Positions 25,026-34,348 of a DNA stretch of 64,000 bases are shown here, piece by piece. The DNA is from Halorubrum sp. GN11_10-6_MGM (GTDB taxonomy: Archaea > Halobacteriota > Halobacteria > Halobacteriales > Haloferacaceae): NCBI RefSeq assembly GCF_005435165.1, contig NZ_SGUC01000002.1, positions 62,001-126,000 on the forward strand, written 5' to 3'. Under the pieces are notes generated by a model. It worked only from the letters and a program-made list of their open reading frames with translations, did no database searches and was not told the origin of the DNA. The position numbers were made by a program, and so were the translations under genes. Every line of letters begins with the position of its first letter. Positions within the stretch are counted from its first letter, which is position 1.

Positions 25026-26630
25026 CTACGCCAAGAACACGTGCCGCGGGCGGTCGGCGAGCACGTCGCGGCCCCACTGGACGGTCTCGGAGAACTCGTC
25101 GGAGCGGAAGAAGGCCATCGCGTCCTCCTTCGCGTTCCACTGGCTGGCGATGAACATGTCGTTCTCGTCTTCGACGTTCACCATCAGGTCGGTCTCGACG
25201 TGGCCGTCCATCTCCCCCAACAGCTCGCCCACGTCGTCGAACGTCTCGACGAACTCCGACTGGTAGTCGGGCTTGACGGTGTAGAACATGCCCATCGTGC
25301 CGAAGCCGGACTCCTCGCCGGCGCGGGCGACGATGTCGGGTAGCTCCGAGAGGAAGCCCGCGGCGGTCTCGGCCGCCGACGCGGTGTCCCAGACCGAGAC
25401 GACCGCGGCGCGGTCGGTGTGGCGCCCCTCGTACACCGCGGTCTTCACGTGGGTGCCGTAGTGGTCGAAGTTGCCGCGCAGCCCCTCGACCTCGTCGAAC
25501 AGTTCGTCGACGTCGGCCTCGCTGTACAGCACCGTGGCGTACACGTCCTCGCCGTGCGGCTTCCCGGCGTAGATGTCGAGGTCGGCCAGCTCGCCGCGGA
25601 TGTCCTCGTCCGACGGGCCGTCGCCGCCGGCGTCGTCGCCGTGGGGGTGGTCGCCCTCGCCGCCGGCGTCGTCGCCGTGGGGGTGGTCGCCGTGCGCGGA
25701 GCCGCCGCCCGCGCCCGAGCGGTCGTGGCCCTCGCCGCGGCCGTGCGCGTCGTCGCCGTGGTGGCCGCCTTCGCTGTGTTGGCCGCCTTCGCCGTGGTGT
25801 CCCCTCTCGTCGTGCGGGTGCCCGGCGCTGTCCTGCTCGGGAACGCGACCGGTCGGCACCGACTCGCCGCCGAGGAACGCGTCGAGGTCGCGCGGCGGGA
25901 ACCGGCGGCCGACGTAGAAGTCGCCGAACTCGCCGTACCGCGAGGAGGCGGGGTCGAACCGCATCTCGTAGACGATGTCCTTGATGTCGGTCGGGTCCGC
26001 GCCGAACAGCGTGACCCCCCACTCGTGGTCGTCGAAGCCGACGGAGGAGGCGATCACCTGCTTGATCTTCCCCGCGTACTCCTTGCCGACCTCGCCGTGG
26101 CCCGCCATCAGCTCGGCGCGCTCCTCGAAGTCGAGGTCGTACCAGTTGTGTTCTTCGCCGCGGCGCTTGCTCATCGGGTAGAAGCTGACGTACTCCTCGT
26201 CCGGAATCTCCGGTTTCAGCTTCCCCTCGATGTACCGACGCAGCCCCTCGTCGACTGCGTCGGCGCCCTCCTCGAAGTAGTCGTCGGAGACGTAGCCGGA
26301 CACCTCGGTGACGGAGACGTAGGAGGTCTCCCGCTCGGTGAACTTCGCGAGCGCGGTGTCCTCGAACCGGCGCTCGATCGCGGATAGGTCGTCGAGCGAC
26401 GGCCGGAAGTGTAAGAAGAGGAGGTCGGCCTTGTGTCCGAGCACCGAGAACAGCGCCGACTCGCCGTCGTCGGCGTCGGCGACGAGCTCGCGGTGTTTCA
26501 GGAACGCCTCCCCTTCCTCGATCGCTCGCTCCCGCTCGGACTCGGGCGCCTCGCGCCACGCGTCCCAGTCGATCGAGCGGAAGTCGTGTAGCGAGAACCA
26601 CCCTTCGGCGGTCTGTGGAGCCTCGACCAT
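25026..26630 (-). CDS. pitA: PitA: chlorite dismutase-like/HemQ domain fused to an Abm-like domain
   Basis: A 534-residue haloarchaeal fusion. Residues 1-260 are a chlorite dismutase/HemQ-type heme-binding domain with ELMAGHGEVGKEYA (likely proximal His178), GFDDHEWGVTLF and YEMRFDPASSRYGEFGDFY. Residues 263-340 are a Gly/Asp/His linker with 14 His, including a repeated GDHPHGDDAGG block. Residues 350-534 are an antibiotic-biosynthesis-monooxygenase-like ferredoxin fold. The Haloferax homologue is known as PitA. Role may be heme synthesis (coproheme decarboxylation) or heme handling; the linker suggests metal binding. Confidence 0.88.
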   Translation of the reverse strand: MVEAPQTAEGWFSLHDFRSIDWDAWREAPESERERAIEEGEAFLKHRELVADADDGESALFSVLGHKADLLFLHFRPSLDDLSAIERRFEDTALAKFTERETSYVSVTEVSGYVSDDYFEEGADAVDEGLRRYIEGKLKPEIPDEEYVSFYPMSKRRGEEHNWYDLDFEERAELMAGHGEVGKEYAGKIKQVIASSVGFDDHEWGVTLFGADPTDIKDIVYEMRFDPASSRYGEFGDFYVGRRFPPRDLDAFLGGESVPTGRVPEQDSAGHPHDERGHHGEGGQHSEGGHHGDDAHGRGEGHDRSGAGGGSAHGDHPHGDDAGGEGDHPHGDDAGGDGPSDEDIRGELADLDIYAGKPHGEDVYATVLYSEADVDELFDEVEGLRGNFDHYGTHVKTAVYEGRHTDRAAVVSVWDTASAAETAAGFLSELPDIVARAGEESGFGTMGMFYTVKPDYQSEFVETFDDVGELLGEMDGHVETDLMVNVEDENDMFIASQWNAKEDAMAFFRSDEFSETVQWGRDVLADRPRHVFLA

Positions 26631-26926
26631 ACGCCGGGTTCGGGCCCCGCGACTTAGGGGTTTGCGGGTCGTCCCGAGACGTGGTAGTCCGTGGGACGGT
26701 CGGCGGTGGACTCGGTGACGGTTCCGAGAGATCCGAAGCCCTAGACGCGAGACTGGACGGCGCTGTACTAGCCAGTCGGCCCCGTTGAAATCCTCAGCAG
26801 AGGATGTATTCTGCCCCGGTTGCGGTCAATACAGTAGGTTCACAGACCAGTACTAGCGGTTTGAGCATTATCAAAACAGATAGGCTAGACCTATCGTTCA
26901 TCACGCAGTAGCTTCAACTACCACCT
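26631..26926. other. Non-coding gap upstream of a low-GC membrane gene
   Basis: A 296-bp stretch between divergent genes. The first 110 bp are GC-rich and the rest, from about 26770, drops in GC like the following gene. No RNA gene, repeat or clear hairpin recognised. A weak AT-rich box (TTATCAAAACAGATAGG, about 26868) may hold the promoter of the downstream gene. Confidence 0.4.
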
Positions 26927-27388
26927 ATGTATCGACAAAACCCCGTCAAAATTGGTGTCGGTATCGGAGTATTCGGCGCGTTGTTCCTTCTGCTCACCAC
27001 TATCTTGCTCTTTGTTGTTCCGCAAGAACTGATGTCGTCAACGGCAAGCAACGTCTACATAGATACGTGGTCGCAACCGATCATGACTGTTGGCGGATTC
27101 GTATTTTCTGTTGGGATTCCCCTTGCTTGTGCAGTGATCGCATATTATCTGACGAGGGGAGAGCACACACCGGGAAGCGTCGTTATAGGATTCCTCATCG
27201 GAGGAATCGTCTTTATCATCGGGAACGCAATTCTTGGAGTAACCGTAACTAACCTCTTTGTGTCTGGTGCTGGAGTAGAACGGTCGCTGCTCGGCCATAT
27301 GCAGAATAGCCTGCCTCATGGAGGGCGACTATTCGTTGGAGGGCTCCTCGGGATTGCTGGAGCGCTCATCGTTGAGGAATACTTCTAG
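26927..27388 (+). CDS. Four-span membrane protein of unknown function, low GC
   Basis: A 153-residue protein with four hydrophobic segments at about residues 9-31, 52-73, 85-106 and 132-150. Not recognised. GC is far below that of neighbouring genes and its codon choice (ATT, TTT, GGA, TCA) is unlike them, which suggests recent transfer. It is intact from ATG to stop and sits between pitA and repeat copy C. Confidence 0.6.
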   Translation: MYRQNPVKIGVGIGVFGALFLLLTTILLFVVPQELMSSTASNVYIDTWSQPIMTVGGFVFSVGIPLACAVIAYYLTRGEHTPGSVVIGFLIGGIVFIIGNAILGVTVTNLFVSGAGVERSLLGHMQNSLPHGGRLFVGGLLGIAGALIVEEYF

Positions 27389-27480
27389 CTTTTCTCAACA
27401 CTGGTATGATTAGTTCGCACGCTTTATCTACCGGCTGTTTCAGGCGATGATATGCCTGAAATAGTGAATTTCAACAGATC

Positions 27481-27740
27481 CAGTCATTTATGAAATTCCG
27501 ATCGACACGACCACTTCCGAAGCCCCAGTCGCGAGGCGGGCGTACACTCGCTGCGGTCCTTGCGTCGTCTACGCCCGCCTCGCGACTGCCCCTTCGAGTC
27601 CCGCCCCACACCGCACAGCACCTCACGCCTCCCCAGCCTCGTCGGCCGCGTCCGTCGGGCTCCCTTCGGTCGCCCTCGCCGCGGCCGACTCCCTCGCGCG
27701 CGCTCCTCGGCCGCTTCGCGGCCTCGGAGGCACGCTCCGA
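27481..27740 (-). repeat. Three-hairpin dispersed element, copy C
   Basis: G-rich strand is minus. Hairpin A: GGCCGC arms 27709-27714/27718-27723, extended by CTCC/GGAG. Hairpin B: 10-bp arms 27641-27650/27680-27689. Hairpin C: perfect 19-bp arms 27526-27544/27570-27588, unlike those of every other copy. The C-rich core CCCCTTCGAGTCCCGCCCC lies at about 27589-27607. A single ATTTATGAAATT box at 27486 corresponds to the tail box of the other copies. The padR start lies 100 bp beyond hairpin A. Confidence 0.85.
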
Positions 27741-27839
27741 CCGTACTTGCCCGTCTCATCGACACGTCCGGCCCGTCTCTCGTCGCGGCTCGCGTCGGTC
27801 GTCGCCGTGACCGAAACCCTTTCGACGCGACCCCGAAAG

Positions 27840-28418
27840 ATGGGGACAATGCGGAAAAGCGGCCCGCCGAAGGGACTGATCTCGTACCTCGTGTTGGAGC
27901 TGCTCGACGAGCGGCCCCGGTACGGCTACGAGCTGCTCGGCGAGATAACCGAAATCAGCGGCGGCCACTGGGAGCCCTCCTACGGCTCCGTCTACCCGAT
28001 CCTCTACAAGTTCGAGGAGGAGGGGGTCGCCGAGCGCGTCGAACGCGCCGACGAGCCCGACCGGAAGTACTTCGCGCTCACCGACGCGGGCCGCGAGGAG
28101 CTGGCGGAGAAGCGCCGTGCGATCGGTGGCGAGGCGAGCGAGTTCGGCGACGTCGTCCTCGGCTTCTACCACCTGTACGCCGCGCTCGCCACCGACGACC
28201 GGTTCGAGGTCGACGACGCCGACGCCGACTGGGCGTACTCGGAGCGGTACAGCGCGTGGATCGTCGAACAGATGATCCGGCACCACGAGCGCGACTTCGG
28301 CGAGTTCGAACGGATCGACGCCTCGCCGGAGGAGTTCTACGCTGCCGAGGCGGACGGCACGGACGCCGCCGACGCGGAGGAGTCCGAGGGAACCTCCTCC
28401 GGCGCGGCGGACGACTGA
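27840..28418 (+). CDS. PadR-family transcriptional regulator
   Basis: A 192-residue winged-helix regulator. GLISYLVLELLDERPRYGYEL, SYGSVYPILYKFEEEG and KYFALTDAGREEL are the PadR DNA-binding domain (about residues 8-85); a helical C-terminal domain for dimerisation and an acidic Ala/Ser tail follow. An alternative ATG three codons in (27849) fits equally well. The target is unknown; the SDR gene is convergent. Repeat copy C lies upstream. Confidence 0.85.
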   Translation: MGTMRKSGPPKGLISYLVLELLDERPRYGYELLGEITEISGGHWEPSYGSVYPILYKFEEEGVAERVERADEPDRKYFALTDAGREELAEKRRAIGGEASEFGDVVLGFYHLYAALATDDRFEVDDADADWAYSERYSAWIVEQMIRHHERDFGEFERIDASPEEFYAAEADGTDAADAEESEGTSSGAADD

Positions 28419-28449
28419 CCCTCGACGCGTCCCTCGACGGACCGAGTCG

Positions 28450-29253
28450 TCACCGGTCGAACAGCCGCCACAGGAGCCCGCCGGGCAGCCCGGCGCGGAC
28501 GAGCCGGTCGTACACCCGGTCGGGGAGGACCCGCGCGAGCCGCGGGAGCCACCGCGCCCGCCGGCTCACCCGGTAGCGCGCCCGCGGGCGGTCCGCGGTC
28601 GTCGCGGTCACCACGCGCTCGACGACGGTCTCGACGTCGGTGGCGGCCGGGGAGTACCCCTCGAACGCGCGGTACGCGTCGGCGTACGGTCCCTCGCCGT
28701 CGGCGGCCTCGACCGCGGCGGCCGCCCGCTCGTTGAACCCGGTCCGGACGGGGCCGGGCTCGACGAGCGCGACGTCGACGCCAAGCGGGCCGACCTCGCG
28801 GCGCAGGGCGTCGGCGTAGCCGCCGAGCCCGGCCTTTGCGGCGCTGTACGCGCCGTGGTACGGCAGCGCCACGGAGCCGACCATCGACCCCACGATCACG
28901 ACCCGTCCGCTGCGCTCGCGCAGCGTCGGGAGCGCCGCGGAGACGGTCACGTGGACCGCGGTCAGGTTCGTCTCCACCTGCCGCCGGAACGCCTCGGCCG
29001 AGGTGTCCTCGACCGACGCGATCTCGTAACCGCCGACGCAGGAGACGACGGCGTCGAGGGGTCGGTCCGCGAGCAGCTCTCGGACGGCCGACTCGTCGCG
29101 GAGGTCGACGACGGCGGTCTCGACCGCGTCGGGCAGGTCAGCGAGCCCGTCCGCGTCGCGGTCGACGCCGAGTACGCGGTGGTCGGCGGCCGCGAGCGAG
29201 CGGGCGACGCCGCCGCCGATCCCGCCCGCCGCCCCGGTCACGAGCACGTCCAT
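28450..29253 (-). CDS. Short-chain dehydrogenase/reductase
   Basis: A 267-residue classical SDR. Nucleotide-binding TGAAGGIGGGVA at residues 6-17, Asp/Arg following the second strand (VDRDADG) suggests NAD or NADP ambiguity, NxxS-type active-site Ser in VGSMVGS, and catalytic Tyr-x3-Lys in YSAAKAG. The substrate is unknown. The C-terminal RYRVSRRARWLPRLARVLPD is basic and may sit at a membrane. Converges with padR. Confidence 0.85.
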   Translation of the reverse strand: MDVLVTGAAGGIGGGVARSLAAADHRVLGVDRDADGLADLPDAVETAVVDLRDESAVRELLADRPLDAVVSCVGGYEIASVEDTSAEAFRRQVETNLTAVHVTVSAALPTLRERSGRVVIVGSMVGSVALPYHGAYSAAKAGLGGYADALRREVGPLGVDVALVEPGPVRTGFNERAAAAVEAADGEGPYADAYRAFEGYSPAATDVETVVERVVTATTADRPRARYRVSRRARWLPRLARVLPDRVYDRLVRAGLPGGLLWRLFDR

Positions 29254-29290
29254 GGCGGCGGTTCGCGGCGCGGCGAGTAGACCGTGGCGG

Positions 29291-29374
29291 TTCGGAGCGT
29301 CGCCCCCGACGGCGGCAGTTCGGAGCGCCGCCCCCGACTGCGACCGTTCGGAGCGCCGCCCCCGACCGCGGCGG
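29291..29374. repeat. 28-bp tandem repeat, three copies
   Basis: Units at 29291-29318, 29319-29346 and 29347-29374 each begin TTCGGAGCG and contain CGCCCCCGAC, with a few substitutions in the last eight bases. They lie between the divergent SDR and zinc-finger genes. No gene seen here. Confidence 0.75.
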
Positions 29375-29459
29375 CTTCGGCCGTCGACCGCGCGCCTGAC
29401 GCCGCAGTCTCCGTCGCGACGCCCGAAGGCATATATCCGCCACGGGCGATGGTCGGGTA

Positions 29460-29681
29460 ATGTCTACCGAGGAGCCGTCCGTCCCGATCGTCTGCGACGA
29501 GTGCGAGACGGAGACCCGCGTGCCGCTCGACGACCTCGCGGACGCGCTCGACAGGCACAACGACCAGAAACACGACGGCGACGCCGTCGCGGAGGTCGAC
29601 CCGGCGATCAAAGAGCGCCTCGCCGACCTCGTCGCCGAGGACCTAGGACTGTTCGACGAGCAGGCTGTCGAGGAGGCGTGA
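29460..29681 (+). CDS. Small zinc-finger-like haloarchaeal protein
   Basis: A 73-residue acidic protein with CDEC at residues 12-15 and His33/His38 (RHNDQKH), a C-x2-C-x17-H-x4-H arrangement suited to one zinc ion. The C-terminal half is helical (AIKERLADLVAEDLGLFDEQ). Haloarchaea encode many such single-finger microproteins, some regulatory. ATATATCC about 30 bases before the ATG is the likely promoter. Function unknown. Confidence 0.7.
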   Translation: MSTEEPSVPIVCDECETETRVPLDDLADALDRHNDQKHDGDAVAEVDPAIKERLADLVAEDLGLFDEQAVEEA

Positions 29682-29900
29682 GCAAGGCGGACGCGGCCGA
29701 CCGCCGCGGGCGCCACCCGAGCCGGACACGAGTGTCGGCAACAGTTGCGTTGTTCGGTGACGCATCCAAACCGGCATGAGACGCTAAACGGCAGAAAAAT
29801 GCGCTTCTAAGGCTTCTTCGAGGGGTATCTGTTTGTCACCGGAACGCGCTTCCGTTGCTGGTGGCGCGAGGGTGTTGCCTCCGGAGCCGCTTCCGTACGT

Positions 29901-30926
29901 ATGTACGAACAAACGCGGACAGCCTCGCGGCGGTCGTTTCTCGCGGCCGCGGGCGGAACCGCGACGGTCGGCCTCGCCGGCTGTATGGGCGGCGGAAGCG
30001 GCGGACTCGACGAGCTGACGGTCGCGCACATGCCGATCTACCCGGACCTCCAGTGGTACGTGATGGAGGGCGAGGGGTACTTCTCGGAGATTGACGCCGA
30101 GATCACGGGTCAGGAGTTCGGCAACGGCCCGGACATCGTTCAGGCGCTCGGCGGGAGCGACATCGACATCGCGATGTTCGGGATCGTTCCCGCGATGATC
30201 GCGATCGACCGGGGGATCGCCGCCCGGGTCACCGCGGCGAACATCCAGGAACCAATGGGGATCATGGCCGAGTCGTCGTTCCACGAGACCTTCGAGCGGG
30301 AGGGAGCGGACGCGTTCGCGACGTGGCAGGAGGAGCAGGGCGAGCCGTTCACATTCGGCACGTTCCCGCAGGGGAGCGTTCCCGACGTCCTCTTGCGCTA
30401 CTGGCTCCGCGACGTCGGCGTCGACCCCGCGGCGAACGACAGCGTCGAGATCATCGAGATCAGCGGCGCGAGTTCGGTCTGGCAGGCGATAGCCAACGAC
30501 GAGATCGACGGCACCTCGATCATGGAGCCGGTGCCGACCATCGCGCAGGCGGAGGGTTCGTCGGTGACGATGCTCCGCACCGCCGCGGAGATCCTTCCCG
30601 GCCAGCCCGCCGCGGTCACGCTGATGAGCGACGCGGTTCGGGACTCGCCGCTCGCGGCGCAGTTCCTCGAACAGCACGTCCGCGCCACCGAGTTCATCGA
30701 CGAGAACCCGGACGCGACCGCGGGCCACGTCGAGGAGGGGATCGGGATGCCGGCCGACCGCGCCCGCGACGCGCTCGACTCGCCGCTGTCGAACTTCATC
30801 ACCGACCCGAACGCGATCACGGACGCGACGCAGGTGTTCGCCGAGTTCGCGGCCGGGAACGGCCAGACCGACGAGCAGCTGTCGAACGACGCGATCTTCG
30901 ACCTGTCGGTGTACGACTCGCTCTGA
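29901..30926 (+). CDS. ABC transporter substrate-binding lipoprotein (SsuA/NMT1-like)
   Basis: A 341-residue secreted lipoprotein. Tat motif SRRSFLAAAGG at residues 9-19 and lipobox LAGC with Cys28. The mature part is a periplasmic-binding fold of the sulfonate/nitrate/thiamine-precursor class (VAHMPIYPDLQWYVMEGEGYF; MFGIVPAMIAIDRG). It is the first gene of a three-gene importer operon whose parts overlap (stop/start TGATG with the permease). The true ligand is not evident; aliphatic sulfonate, taurine or a pyrimidine precursor are candidates. Confidence 0.88.
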   Translation: MYEQTRTASRRSFLAAAGGTATVGLAGCMGGGSGGLDELTVAHMPIYPDLQWYVMEGEGYFSEIDAEITGQEFGNGPDIVQALGGSDIDIAMFGIVPAMIAIDRGIAARVTAANIQEPMGIMAESSFHETFEREGADAFATWQEEQGEPFTFGTFPQGSVPDVLLRYWLRDVGVDPAANDSVEIIEISGASSVWQAIANDEIDGTSIMEPVPTIAQAEGSSVTMLRTAAEILPGQPAAVTLMSDAVRDSPLAAQFLEQHVRATEFIDENPDATAGHVEEGIGMPADRARDALDSPLSNFITDPNAITDATQVFAEFAAGNGQTDEQLSNDAIFDLSVYDSL

Positions 30927-31729
30927 TGGCGACTGAAACCGCATCGCGCGTCGACGAGGGCGGCGTGTCCGCGGGCCTCGGGCTCGGCGACGGACGCCGA
31001 CTGCTCCGAGGGGCCGTCGGCGTCGCCGGGTTCCTCCTCGTCTGGCACGCCGTCTCGCTCACGCAGGAGCCGTTCGTGCTCCCCTCCCCGATCGCGGTCG
31101 CCGGGGCGTTCGGGAGCGAGTTCGCCTCGGGCGACATGACGACGGCGCTCTTCCAGAGCTTCTGGCACTGGCTCCCCGGCACCGTCGCCGGGACCGGTCT
31201 CGGGGTGGCCGCGGGCGTCGCGTTCGGGTGGAGCCGCCTGCTCGACGACCTGACGGCGCCGCTCGTCCGGACGCTGCGACCGGTCCCGCCGCTCGCGCTC
31301 ATCGGGTTCGCGATCGCGTGGTTCGGGATCAACGACTGGGGCGCCGCCTTCATCATCGCGGTCGGCGCGTTCTGGATCAACTTCTACGCGGCGTACGGCG
31401 CGGTCGAGGGCGTGAGCGAGGACCTCCTCGACGTGGGCCGGACCCTCGGCGTCCGCGGCGACCTCGACGCGGTCCGGTCGATCGTCCTGCCGGCGTCGCT
31501 GCCGGGGATCATGACCGGGATCCGGACTGGACTGGGACGGTGCTGGATGCTCGTCGTCGCCTCGGAGATCTTCGGCGTTCCCGGGGTCGGCCGCGAGATC
31601 ATCCGCGCCAGCAACAACCTCCGCGTCGACCGGGCGATCGCGTACATCCTCGTGTTGAGCCTGATGTACCTGCTCGTCGACGTGGCGTTCCGCGCGGTCG
31701 AACGGAGGGCGTTGTCGTGGCGGGCGTGA
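30926..31729 (+). CDS. ABC transporter permease (SsuC/TauC-like)
   Basis: A 267-residue BPD-type permease with about six membrane segments between residues 28 and 260. The coupling loop AYGAVEGVSEDLLDVGRTLGVRG contains the EAA-x3-G-type motif, followed by VLPASLPGIMTGIRTGLGRCW. The ATG overlaps the upstream stop by one base and the stop overlaps the next start (GTGA). It forms the membrane channel of the importer. Confidence 0.9.
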   Translation: MATETASRVDEGGVSAGLGLGDGRRLLRGAVGVAGFLLVWHAVSLTQEPFVLPSPIAVAGAFGSEFASGDMTTALFQSFWHWLPGTVAGTGLGVAAGVAFGWSRLLDDLTAPLVRTLRPVPPLALIGFAIAWFGINDWGAAFIIAVGAFWINFYAAYGAVEGVSEDLLDVGRTLGVRGDLDAVRSIVLPASLPGIMTGIRTGLGRCWMLVVASEIFGVPGVGREIIRASNNLRVDRAIAYILVLSLMYLLVDVAFRAVERRALSWRA

Positions 31730-32556
31730 ACGGCGACCCGGCCGACGCCGCCGAGCGCAACGGACGGGACCCGCCCGCCCGACCCGACGAGGCGCCCGAG
31801 GCGGCGAGCGTCGCGCTCGACGGCGTCGGCAAGACGTACCCCGGCGACGGCGACGGCGGCTCCGTCCGCGCGCTCGACGACGTCTCCTTCTCGGTCGCGG
31901 ACGGCGAGTTCGTCTGTCTGGTCGGCCCGTCGGGCTGCGGGAAGACCACGCTGTTCCGGATCGTGGCCGGGCTCACCGAAGCGACCGACGGCCGCGTCCT
32001 GCTCGACGGCACCGAGGTCACGGGTCCGACGACCGACATGGGCGTGGTGTTTCAGGAGTACCACCTGTTCCCGTGGCTCACCGTCGCGGAGAACGTCGGG
32101 TTCGGCCTCGAACGGAGCGACCGCTCGCCCGCCGAGCGCGAGGCGCGCGTCGACGAGATGCTCGATCTCGTCGGGCTGACGGAGTTCCGCGACGCCTACC
32201 CCAAGTCGCTGTCGGGCGGTATGAAACAGCGCGTCGCCATCGCGCGGTCGCTCGCGGTCGACCCGGACCTCCTCCTGATGGACGAGCCGTTCGGCGCGGT
32301 CGACGCACAGACCCGCGAGATGCTCCAGCGGGAGCTGCTCGACGTGTGGGAGTCGACCGGCAAGACGGTCCTCTTCGTCACGCACGACGTCGCGGAGGCG
32401 GTGACGCTCGCGGACCGGATCGTCGTGATGGCCGCGGAGCCGGGCCGCGTCCGGGAGGTCGTCGACGTCGACGTCGAGCGCCCCCGCGAGCGCGGCGACG
32501 CGGCGTTCGCGGAGCACGTCGGTCGCGTGCGGGAGCTGATCGGCGCCGGTCGGTGA
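31726..32556 (+). CDS. ABC transporter ATPase (SsuB/TauB-like)
   Basis: A 276-residue ATPase. Walker A GPSGCGKTT, Q-loop VFQEYHLFPW, signature LSGGMKQR, Walker B DLLLMDEPFGAVD and switch His THDVAEA are all present. The GTG at 31726 is chosen because it overlaps the permease stop by four bases; a GTG at 31717 is also in frame. Last gene of the importer operon. Confidence 0.9.
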   Translation: MNGDPADAAERNGRDPPARPDEAPEAASVALDGVGKTYPGDGDGGSVRALDDVSFSVADGEFVCLVGPSGCGKTTLFRIVAGLTEATDGRVLLDGTEVTGPTTDMGVVFQEYHLFPWLTVAENVGFGLERSDRSPAEREARVDEMLDLVGLTEFRDAYPKSLSGGMKQRVAIARSLAVDPDLLLMDEPFGAVDAQTREMLQRELLDVWESTGKTVLFVTHDVAEAVTLADRIVVMAAEPGRVREVVDVDVERPRERGDAAFAEHVGRVRELIGAGR

Positions 32557-32581
32557 ACCTCGTCGGCGCTTCCGGGCCGGG

Positions 32582-32746
32582 CTACTCCTCGCTCTCTTCG
32601 ACGCTCGCCGACAGTTCGTCGACGTGGGTGCGCAGCGTCGCCAGCGTCGCGTCCGCGTCGGCGTACCCCTCGTCGTAGTCGTCGAGCGCGGCCGCCGCTC
32701 GGTCGAGGAACCGTTCCACCGCCTCGCCGGTCGTCTCGTCGGTCAT
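32582..32746 (-). CDS. Small acidic helical protein
   Basis: A 54-residue protein, MTDETTGEAVERFLDRAA at the start and HVDELSASVEESEE at the end, apparently one or two helices with regular hydrophobic spacing. Codon use is typical of the genome. Function unknown. It faces the ABC transporter operon, ending 26 bp from it. Confidence 0.55.
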   Translation of the reverse strand: MTDETTGEAVERFLDRAAAALDDYDEGYADADATLATLRTHVDELSASVEESEE

Positions 32747-32816
32747 ACCGACCGCTCCGCTCGCGAGCGGTTTATGCCTCTCGGCGTCGCGGCGAAGCGA
32801 CGCGGCCGCGGCCCGC

Positions 32817-33041
32817 CTACCGCCGCCGGAGCGCGTGCGTCGTGTAGCCCACCGCGACGACGAGGACGGCCGACAGCAGCGTGCCGAAGACCGCGGGCGA
32901 CGCGGTGACGTACTCGCCGAACGGGTCGGTCAGCGCGAACACGCCGACGATGAGCGCGGCGGAGATGGCGATTCCGACCGCACCGAACGCCTTGAACGCC
33001 GCGTCGAGGTCGAAACGCGGTGATCCCTGTCGATGGCTCAT
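32817..33041 (-). CDS. Small two-span membrane protein
   Basis: A 74-residue protein with membrane segments at about residues 19-38 and 48-68 and a basic C-terminal end (HALRRR). The ATG at 33041 gives MSHRQGSPRFD. Upstream TTTATACG on the minus strand (near 33065) is about 25 bases before the start and is a good TATA box. Function unknown. Confidence 0.65.
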   Translation of the reverse strand: MSHRQGSPRFDLDAAFKAFGAVGIAISAALIVGVFALTDPFGEYVTASPAVFGTLLSAVLVVAVGYTTHALRRR

Positions 33042-33166
33042 ACCCCGATCTACGGCGGCCACGTATAAACGCACCTAGCGTGATTCCCACGGCGGAGGAA
33101 CGCCCGTGCCGCGTGTGTGATTATCTTTCATTCACCTCTATTGCGACTGATAATTTGCTCGCGGAG

Positions 33167-33174
33167 TTTTTACA
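33167..33174 (+). promoter_or_regulatory. TATA box of the BMP lipoprotein/transducer operon
   Basis: TTTTTACA centred about 27 bases before the ATG at 33197, in an AT-rich island (33120-33175). Leaderless spacing. Confidence 0.5.
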
Positions 33175-33196
33175 CCCCCTTCGTCGATGACGCGTG

Positions 33197-34348
33197 ATGA
33201 CCGACACGAGAGGCATCACGCACTCGCGTCGGCGGTTCGCGGCCGCCCTCGGAACGGGCGTCGCGGGCGCCGTCGCCGGGTGTCTCGGAACCGATTCGAG
33301 CGGGACGGCGTCGATAGACGATGGGAGCGGCGGGACGACCGACGGCGGCGACGATGCCGCCGTCTCGGCCGACGCGAGCGCGACGGTCGGCATGGTGTAC
33401 GCGCTCGGCGGCCTCGACGACCGCTCGTTCAACGACGCCGCCAACCGGGGGATCCAGCGGGCGCGCCTCGACCGCGACGTGGCGTTCACGAACGAGGAGC
33501 CGAGCTCGATCGCGGACTTTCAGACCACGCAGGCGGCGCTGTCGGCCTCCGAGCGGCCGGACTACGACCTGATCTGCTGTATCGGTTTCCTCCAGGCGGA
33601 CGCGCTCTCGACGGTCGCGGGCGAGTACCCGGACCAGCAGTACGCGCTCGTCGACTCCGTCGTCGACCGCGACAACGTCGCGAGCTACGTGTTCCGCGAG
33701 CACGAGGGGTCGTTCCAAGCCGGACACCTCGCCGGGCTGGTGACGGCGCGCGACCTCTCCGTGGGCGCGGGGTCGACCCGCCCCGACGAGCGGACCGTCG
33801 GCTTCGTCGGCGGCGTCGACTCGTCGCTCGTCCGCAAGTTCGAGGCGGGCTACCGCGCGGGCGTCGGGCACGCCGCCACCGAGGCGTCGGTGCTGTCGAC
33901 GTACGTCGGCGCCTTCGACGACCCCGAGGCGGGGTACGCGGCCGCGGCGGAGATGTACGAGGCGGGCGCCGACGTGGTGTACCACGCGGCCGGCGGGAGC
34001 GGCCTCGGCGTGTTTCAGGCCGCTCAGGAGTACGGCCGGTACGCGATCGGCGTCGACTCCGACCAGTCGCGGAGCAACCCGCGGTACGCGGACGCGATCC
34101 TGGCGTCGATGGTGAAACGGGTCGGGACGGCGGTGTACGACGCCGCCGAGCGCACGATCGAGGACGCGCTTCGGACCGGGTCGACGACGGCGCTCGGGCT
34201 CGCCGAGGACGGCGTCGCGCTCGTGTACGGCACCACGCTCGGGCCGGTGATCCCCGACGACGTGCGGGCCGCGATCGCCGCGTCCGGCGAGCGGATCGTC
34301 GACGGCGACCTCTCCGTCCCCTCGAAACCGGAGGCGGTCGGTCAATGA
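33197..34348 (+). CDS. BMP/PnrA-family substrate-binding lipoprotein
   Basis: A 383-residue lipoprotein. Tat signal [12 protein letters not shown] (residues 10-21) and lipobox AGC with Cys29, then an acidic linker. The binding domain shows the BMP family blocks: [64 protein letters not shown] and GVDSDQS. BMP/PnrA proteins bind purine nucleosides. Instead of transporter genes, a chemotaxis transducer follows with an ATGA overlap, so the role is probably ligand sensing. A GTG at 33194 is an alternative start. Confidence 0.88.
   Translation: MTDTRGITHSRRRFAAALGTGVAGAVAGCLGTDSSGTASIDDGSGGTTDGGDDAAVSADASATVGMVYALGGLDDRSFNDAANRGIQRARLDRDVAFTNEEPSSIADFQTTQAALSASERPDYDLICCIGFLQADALSTVAGEYPDQQYALVDSVVDRDNVASYVFREHEGSFQAGHLAGLVTARDLSVGAGSTRPDERTVGFVGGVDSSLVRKFEAGYRAGVGHAATEASVLSTYVGAFDDPEAGYAAAAEMYEAGADVVYHAAGGSGLGVFQAAQEYGRYAIGVDSDQSRSNPRYADAILASMVKRVGTAVYDAAERTIEDALRTGSTTALGLAEDGVALVYGTTLGPVIPDDVRAAIAASGERIVDGDLSVPSKPEAVGQ

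Noticed and set aside
27589..27607. tRNA-like T arm in the conserved core (CCTTCGAGTCCC)
   Set aside because: It resembles a B box, but no T stem, acceptor stem or anticodon arm can be built around it in any copy.
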